DNA from: JAVBKU01 sp031553875
GTDB taxonomy: Bacteria; Bacteroidota; Bacteroidia; Bacteroidales; Rikenellaceae
Direction of reading: 5' to 3'
DNA: 64,000 nucleotides
Assembly (NCBI GenBank): GCA_031553875.1
Contig: JAVBKU010000026.1
Span: 1 to 64,000, forward strand
Shown: in pieces, positions 60,782-64,000 of the stretch
How positions within the stretch are numbered: position 1 is the stretch's first letter
Layout of the letters: every line of letters starts with the position of its first letter
Notes under the pieces: generated by a model
Databases searched by the model: none
Told to the model about the DNA's origin: nothing
What the model saw: the letters and a program-made list of their open reading frames with translations, nothing else
Position numbers and translations under genes: made by a program

Positions 60782-61774
60782 TTAATCCTTGTCAAGTTTG
60801 TAGATACTAACATCCATACCGAAATGGAGATTCAGCGAAGTGAGCAGGTCGTCAAGCTCGCTGAGCGACTTCTTGCCGAAGTTACGGAACTTCAACAGGT
60901 CGTTGCGGTTGAAGCGCACCAGGTCGCCCACGGTTTCCACCTCCGCGGCCTTCAGACAGTTAAGCGCACGTACCGAGAGATCCTGGTCCGAGAGCTTGGT
61001 CTTCAGCAGCTGGCGCATGTGGAGCACGTCTTCGTCGAACTCTTCAACGGCGTTGGACTCCTCCATGTTGAGGGCTATCTTTTCGTCTGAGAAGAGCATG
61101 AAGTGGTGGATCAGTATCTTGGCGGCCTCTTTCAACGCATCCTTGGGATGTATCGAGCCGTCGGTAGTGATCTCGAGGTTGAGCTTTTCGTAGTCGGTCT
61201 TCTGCTCCACGCGATAGTTCTCCACATTGTACTTAACGTTCTTGATGGGAGTGTGTATCGAGTCGATGGGCAGCAGGCCGAACTCTGCTTCGGCGGGACG
61301 GTTCTCCTCTGCGGGAACATAACCGCGGCCCTTACCGATGGTAAGCTCTATCTGCAGCTTTACATCGGGAGAAAGACGGCATATCACCAGCTCGGGGTTC
61401 AATACCTTGAACCCTGAAAGGAAATTGGAGATATAACCGGCCGTGAGTTCCGACTGGCCCGCTACGTTAACCGTAACGTGCTCGTCCTCTACGTTGTCTA
61501 CCGTCTTGATGAAGCGCACCTGCTTGAGGTTGAGAACAATCTCAAGCATACCCTCCATAACACCCGGTATCGCGGCGAACTCGTGGTCCACCCCTGCCAC
61601 CTTGACTGTGGTTATAGCATAACCTTCAAGTGAGGAGAGGAGGATACGGCGCAAAGCGTTACCTACGGTCATGCCGAAACCCGGCTCCAACGGTCTGAAT
61701 TCAAAGCGGCCGAAGGTAGAGCTGGAATCCAACATAATAACCTTGTCAGGTTTCTGGAATGCTAATATTGCCAT
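60782..61774 (-). CDS. rpoA: RNA polymerase subunit alpha
   Basis: 330 residues. The N-terminal dimerisation and assembly domain (about 1-235) has FGRFEFRPLEPGFGMTVGNALRRILLSSLEG. After a linker comes the C-terminal domain (about 255-325) with LSVRALNCLKAAEVETVGDLV and RNFGKKSLSELDDLL, the HhH fold that contacts UP elements and activators. It is part of the rpsM-rpsK-rpsD-rpoA-rplQ operon. Confidence 0.98.
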   Translation of the reverse strand: MAILAFQKPDKVIMLDSSSTFGRFEFRPLEPGFGMTVGNALRRILLSSLEGYAITTVKVAGVDHEFAAIPGVMEGMLEIVLNLKQVRFIKTVDNVEDEHVTVNVAGQSELTAGYISNFLSGFKVLNPELVICRLSPDVKLQIELTIGKGRGYVPAEENRPAEAEFGLLPIDSIHTPIKNVKYNVENYRVEQKTDYEKLNLEITTDGSIHPKDALKEAAKILIHHFMLFSDEKIALNMEESNAVEEFDEDVLHMRQLLKTKLSDQDLSVRALNCLKAAEVETVGDLVRFNRNDLLKFRNFGKKSLSELDDLLTSLNLHFGMDVSIYKLDKD

Positions 61775-61797
61775 AATTTATAATCCTCTATTGGTTA

Positions 61798-62403
61798 TTA
61801 TTTCGAGTACAATTCGACGATGAGCTGTTCCTTGATATTTTCGGGTATATCGGCCCTTTCGGGGCTCTGCATATACTTACCGGTCATCGAGGCTGTCTCC
61901 CACTCGAGCCATGAGTAGCGGCTACGGTTACCCAGGAGGGCTTCCTGTATCACTTCGAGGCTCTTCGAACGTTCGCGAACGCCGACCACGTCCCCGCTGC
62001 GCAGAGAGTAAGAGGCGATGTTCACTACGTTACCGTTCACTGTGATGTGCTTGTGCGACACCAGCTGGCGTGCGGCGGCACGTGTGGGGGCTATGCCCAG
62101 GCGGTAAACTACGTTGTCGAGGCGTGCTTCGAGGAACTTGAGCAGGTTCTCGCCGGTGATACCGCCGAGCCTTGCAGCTTCTTCGAAGGTCTTGCGGAAC
62201 TGCTTCTCCTGAACGCCGTAGATGGCTTTGGCCTTCTGCTTTTCAGCGAGCTGTGTGCCGTATTCCGACACCTTCTTGCGCTTGCGGGCCTGGCCGTGCT
62301 GTCCGGGAGGGTAGTTCTTTTTTTCCAATGACTTATCGGCGCCGAATATGGCTTCGCCGAATTTCCTGGATATTCTTGTTTTAGGTCCTATGTATCTTCC
62401 CAT
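61798..62403 (-). CDS. rpsD: Ribosomal protein S4
   Basis: 201 residues. It is a primary 16S-binding assembly protein of the 30S subunit. It has MGRYIGPKTRISRKFGEAIFG at the start and the S4 RNA-binding domain (about 90-155; RLDNVVYRLGIAPTRAAARQLVSHKHITVNG). In many bacteria it represses its own operon. Confidence 0.98.
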   Translation of the reverse strand: MGRYIGPKTRISRKFGEAIFGADKSLEKKNYPPGQHGQARKRKKVSEYGTQLAEKQKAKAIYGVQEKQFRKTFEEAARLGGITGENLLKFLEARLDNVVYRLGIAPTRAAARQLVSHKHITVNGNVVNIASYSLRSGDVVGVRERSKSLEVIQEALLGNRSRYSWLEWETASMTGKYMQSPERADIPENIKEQLIVELYSK

Positions 62404-62460
62404 TTTTCTAAACTTGTTTACTTAATTTGTCTGATTTACTTAACTGATCCCGTCCTTAAA

Positions 62461-62850
62461 TTACACGCGACGGCGGTTGGGGGGACGGCATCCGTTGTGG
62501 GGAAGCGGAGTCACGTCGATGATCTCCATAACTTCTATACCAGCACCGTGGATGGTACGGATGGCCGATTCGCGGCCAGCGCCGGGACCCTTCACGTAAA
62601 CCTTCACCTTGCGAAGACCCAGGTCGTAAGCAACCTTGGCACAGTCCTGAGCCGCTGTGAGGGCGGCGTAGGGAGTGTTCTTCTTAGAACCGCGGAAACC
62701 TTTCTTACCTGCAGAGCTCCAGCTGATAACGTCGCCGTTACCGTTTGTGATAGTTATTATTACGTTGTTGAAGGTAGAGTGTACGTGAACCATGCCCACG
62801 CCGTCAACCTTGACAACCCTCTTTTTAACTGTTCCAGTCTTTTTTGCCAT
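62461..62850 (-). CDS. rpsK: Ribosomal protein S11
   Basis: 129 residues. It is a 30S platform protein. It has VHVHSTFNNVIITITNGNGDVISWSSAG, KGPGAGRESAIRTIHGAGIEV and the conserved end PLPHNGCRPPNRRRV. It follows rpsM by 11 bp. Confidence 0.98.
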   Translation of the reverse strand: MAKKTGTVKKRVVKVDGVGMVHVHSTFNNVIITITNGNGDVISWSSAGKKGFRGSKKNTPYAALTAAQDCAKVAYDLGLRKVKVYVKGPGAGRESAIRTIHGAGIEVMEIIDVTPLPHNGCRPPNRRRV

Positions 62851-62861
62851 AACTCTAATGT

Positions 62862-63242
62862 TTACTTAGTTGCTTTTTTCTTGTTAGCTACTGTCTTCTT
62901 CCTTCCCTTGCGTGTACGAGCGTTGTTCTTGGTGCTCTGTCCGCGGGTGGGAAGGCCCAGGCGGTGACGGATACCACGGTAACAACCGATGTCCATCAGA
63001 CGCTTGATGTTCAACTGTACGGTAGAACGCAACTCTCCTTCTACACGGTAGCCTTCGCTGGCGATGACGTTACGGATAGCCGTAATCTGCTCGTCGGTCC
63101 AATCCTTGACTTTGACATCATAGCTGATATTAACCTTGTCGAGGATCGCGCGGGCAGTGCTCCTGCCGATGCCGAAGACATAGGTCAGCCCTATCTCCCC
63201 GCGCTTATTTTTTGGTAAATCTACACCTACTATACGTGCCAT
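62862..63242 (-). CDS. rpsM: Ribosomal protein S13
   Basis: 126 residues. It is a 30S head protein contacting P-site tRNA and 50S. It has ARIVGVDLPKNKRGEIGLTYVFGIG at the start, GCYRGIRHRLGLPTRGQSTKNNARTRKG, and a basic C-terminal tail. Confidence 0.98.
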   Translation of the reverse strand: MARIVGVDLPKNKRGEIGLTYVFGIGRSTARAILDKVNISYDVKVKDWTDEQITAIRNVIASEGYRVEGELRSTVQLNIKRLMDIGCYRGIRHRLGLPTRGQSTKNNARTRKGRKKTVANKKKATK

Positions 63243-63275
63243 AAATATCTATTTGCTTTTCTGGTTACTAAATGT

Positions 63276-63392
63276 CTATCCCTGACGCATCTTGAGCTTG
63301 GGATTCTTCTTGCAGATCACATACAGGCGCCCTTTGCGCTTAACGATCTTGCAATCTTCACTGCGTTTCTTGATTGATGCTCTTACTTTCAT
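63276..63392 (-). CDS. rpmJ: Ribosomal protein L36
   Basis: 38 residues, starting MKVRASIKKRSEDCKIVKRK and ending PKLKMRQG. It has the two cysteines CKIV and ICKK of the zinc-binding (C+) type, although the second half of the zinc site is shortened. It lies 17 bp after infA and 33 bp before rpsM, the usual place. Confidence 0.97.
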   Translation of the reverse strand: MKVRASIKKRSEDCKIVKRKGRLYVICKKNPKLKMRQG

Positions 63393-63409
63393 CTCTTAAG
63401 AGGTCTTTT

Positions 63410-63628
63410 TTATTTGTACCTGAATGTGATGCGCCCCTTGCTAAGATCATAGGGAGACATCTCTACTTTTACCTTATCACCGGGAAGGATCTTGATGTAG
63501 TGCATCCTCATCTTTCCCGATATGTGGGCGGTAATGATGTGGCCGTTATCCAACTCAGCCCTGAACATGGCGTTGGATAACGCTTCGATTATTACTCCGT
63601 CCTTTTCAATAGCAGATTGCTTTGCCAT
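63410..63628 (-). CDS. infA: Translation initiation factor IF-1
   Basis: 72 residues, a single S1/OB fold. It has AKQSAIEKDGVIIEALSNAMFRAELDNGH, HISGKMRMHYIKILPGDKVKVEMSPYDL and the end RITFRYK. It blocks the A site during initiation. It follows map by 4 bp. Confidence 0.98.
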   Translation of the reverse strand: MAKQSAIEKDGVIIEALSNAMFRAELDNGHIITAHISGKMRMHYIKILPGDKVKVEMSPYDLSKGRITFRYK

Positions 63629-63632
63629 AAGA

Positions 63633-64000
63633 TTACTTTTTTAATGCGTCCTCGATAATCTTAAAGTCGGTCAATATGTCCACCCCGTCCTTGCCTACCG
63701 CAACCGCGAACTCGAAGTGAGCCGAGGGTTGACGATCCTTGGTGCGGACTGTCCATCCGTCCTTTTCGAAAACGATATTACGGCTTCCCTGATTGATCAT
63801 GGGTTCGACGCAGAGTACCATCCCCTCTTTCAACAGGGGGCCCCTGCCTCGCATTCCGTAGTTGGGAACCTCGGGGTCTTCGTGCATCTTGCGACCCAGT
63901 CCGTGGCCCACCATTTCCCTCACTACCGAAAAGCCTTGAGCTTCGCAATGCTCCTGCACAGCGCTGGAGATATCGCCTACGCGATTACCTGCCACAGCCT
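63633..64000 (-). CDS. map: Methionine aminopeptidase type I, C-terminal part
   Basis: About 122 residues; the start lies beyond the right edge (reading enters as AVAGNRVGD). It removes N-terminal Met from new proteins. It has VVREMVGHGLGRKMHEDPEVPNYG (metal and catalytic His), GMVLCVEPMIN (metal-binding Glu) and HFEFAVAV (Glu). It is first of the visible part of the alpha operon. Confidence 0.95.
   Translation of the reverse strand, partial: AVAGNRVGDISSAVQEHCEAQGFSVVREMVGHGLGRKMHEDPEVPNYGMRGRGPLLKEGMVLCVEPMINQGSRNIVFEKDGWTVRTKDRQPSAHFEFAVAVGKDGVDILTDFKIIEDALKK

Overview
The window is a gene-dense chromosome segment from a GC-rich member of the Bacteroidetes, most likely Bacteroidales (Alistipes/Rikenellaceae-like; the genus is a guess). 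Support: Bacteroidetes-type promoters (TTTG, about 19 nt, TAnnTTTG) at several starts, weak Shine-Dalgarno sequences, a GldE homologue, a DUF3467 protein, a MraY with an extra central segment, an HAD-HisB fusion and a beta-barrel/TPR protein pair. No rRNA, tRNA, CRISPR array, phage or transposase gene was seen.

Layout. 1-500: end of one interspersed repeat and a complete copy of another. 0.5-6 kb (minus): DUF3467 gene and rimP-nusA-infB with a good promoter. 6-10 kb: fabI (+), an unknown lipoprotein, recO, rdgB. 10-17.5 kb (minus): complete histidine operon hisG-D-C-B-H-A-F-IE, preceded by an unannotated 18-codon leader peptide with five consecutive His codons and an intrinsic terminator, i.e. 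a classical attenuator. 17.6-25 kb (minus): Sfp-type PPTase, gldE, tyrS-asnA, and dnaX with an A10 slippage tract at the expected tau/gamma boundary. 25.3-38.3 kb (minus): division/cell-wall cluster murE-mraY-murD-ftsW-murG-murC-ftsQ-ftsA-ftsZ, split by five repeat insertions. 38.6-43.5 kb (+): aconitase, isocitrate dehydrogenase and citrate synthase, the oxidative TCA branch to 2-oxoglutarate. 43.6-46.2 kb (+): a tandem duplication of a seven-repeat lipoprotein gene whose second copy is frameshifted at a G8 tract. 46.3-54.7 kb: meaB, a nucleotidyltransferase-like gene, an outer-membrane barrel plus a giant TPR lipoprotein/periplasmic protein, and hydF. 55-60 kb: murA (Asp in place of the fosfomycin-target Cys), enolase, and two tandem GT32-like glycosyltransferases. 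60-64 kb (minus): map-infA-rpmJ-rpsM-rpsK-rpsD-rpoA-rplQ, including rpmJ (38 codons).

The most unusual content is non-coding. Two families of intergenic repeats recur: family A (about 210 bp, seven copies) and family B (about 150-bp core, about 240 bp with terminal inverted repeats, seven copies plus one partial). Both are folded palindromes with compensatory base changes between copies. Both start with a related hairpin (ACCTTTTG/CAAAAGGT or CTACTTTTG/CAAAAGTAG). Family B shows terminal inverted repeats and, in two copies, short flanking direct repeats, as expected of a non-autonomous mobile element. Four A copies and one B copy separate successive genes of the division operon. A third short element (C) abuts two stop codons and is also nested inside one A copy.
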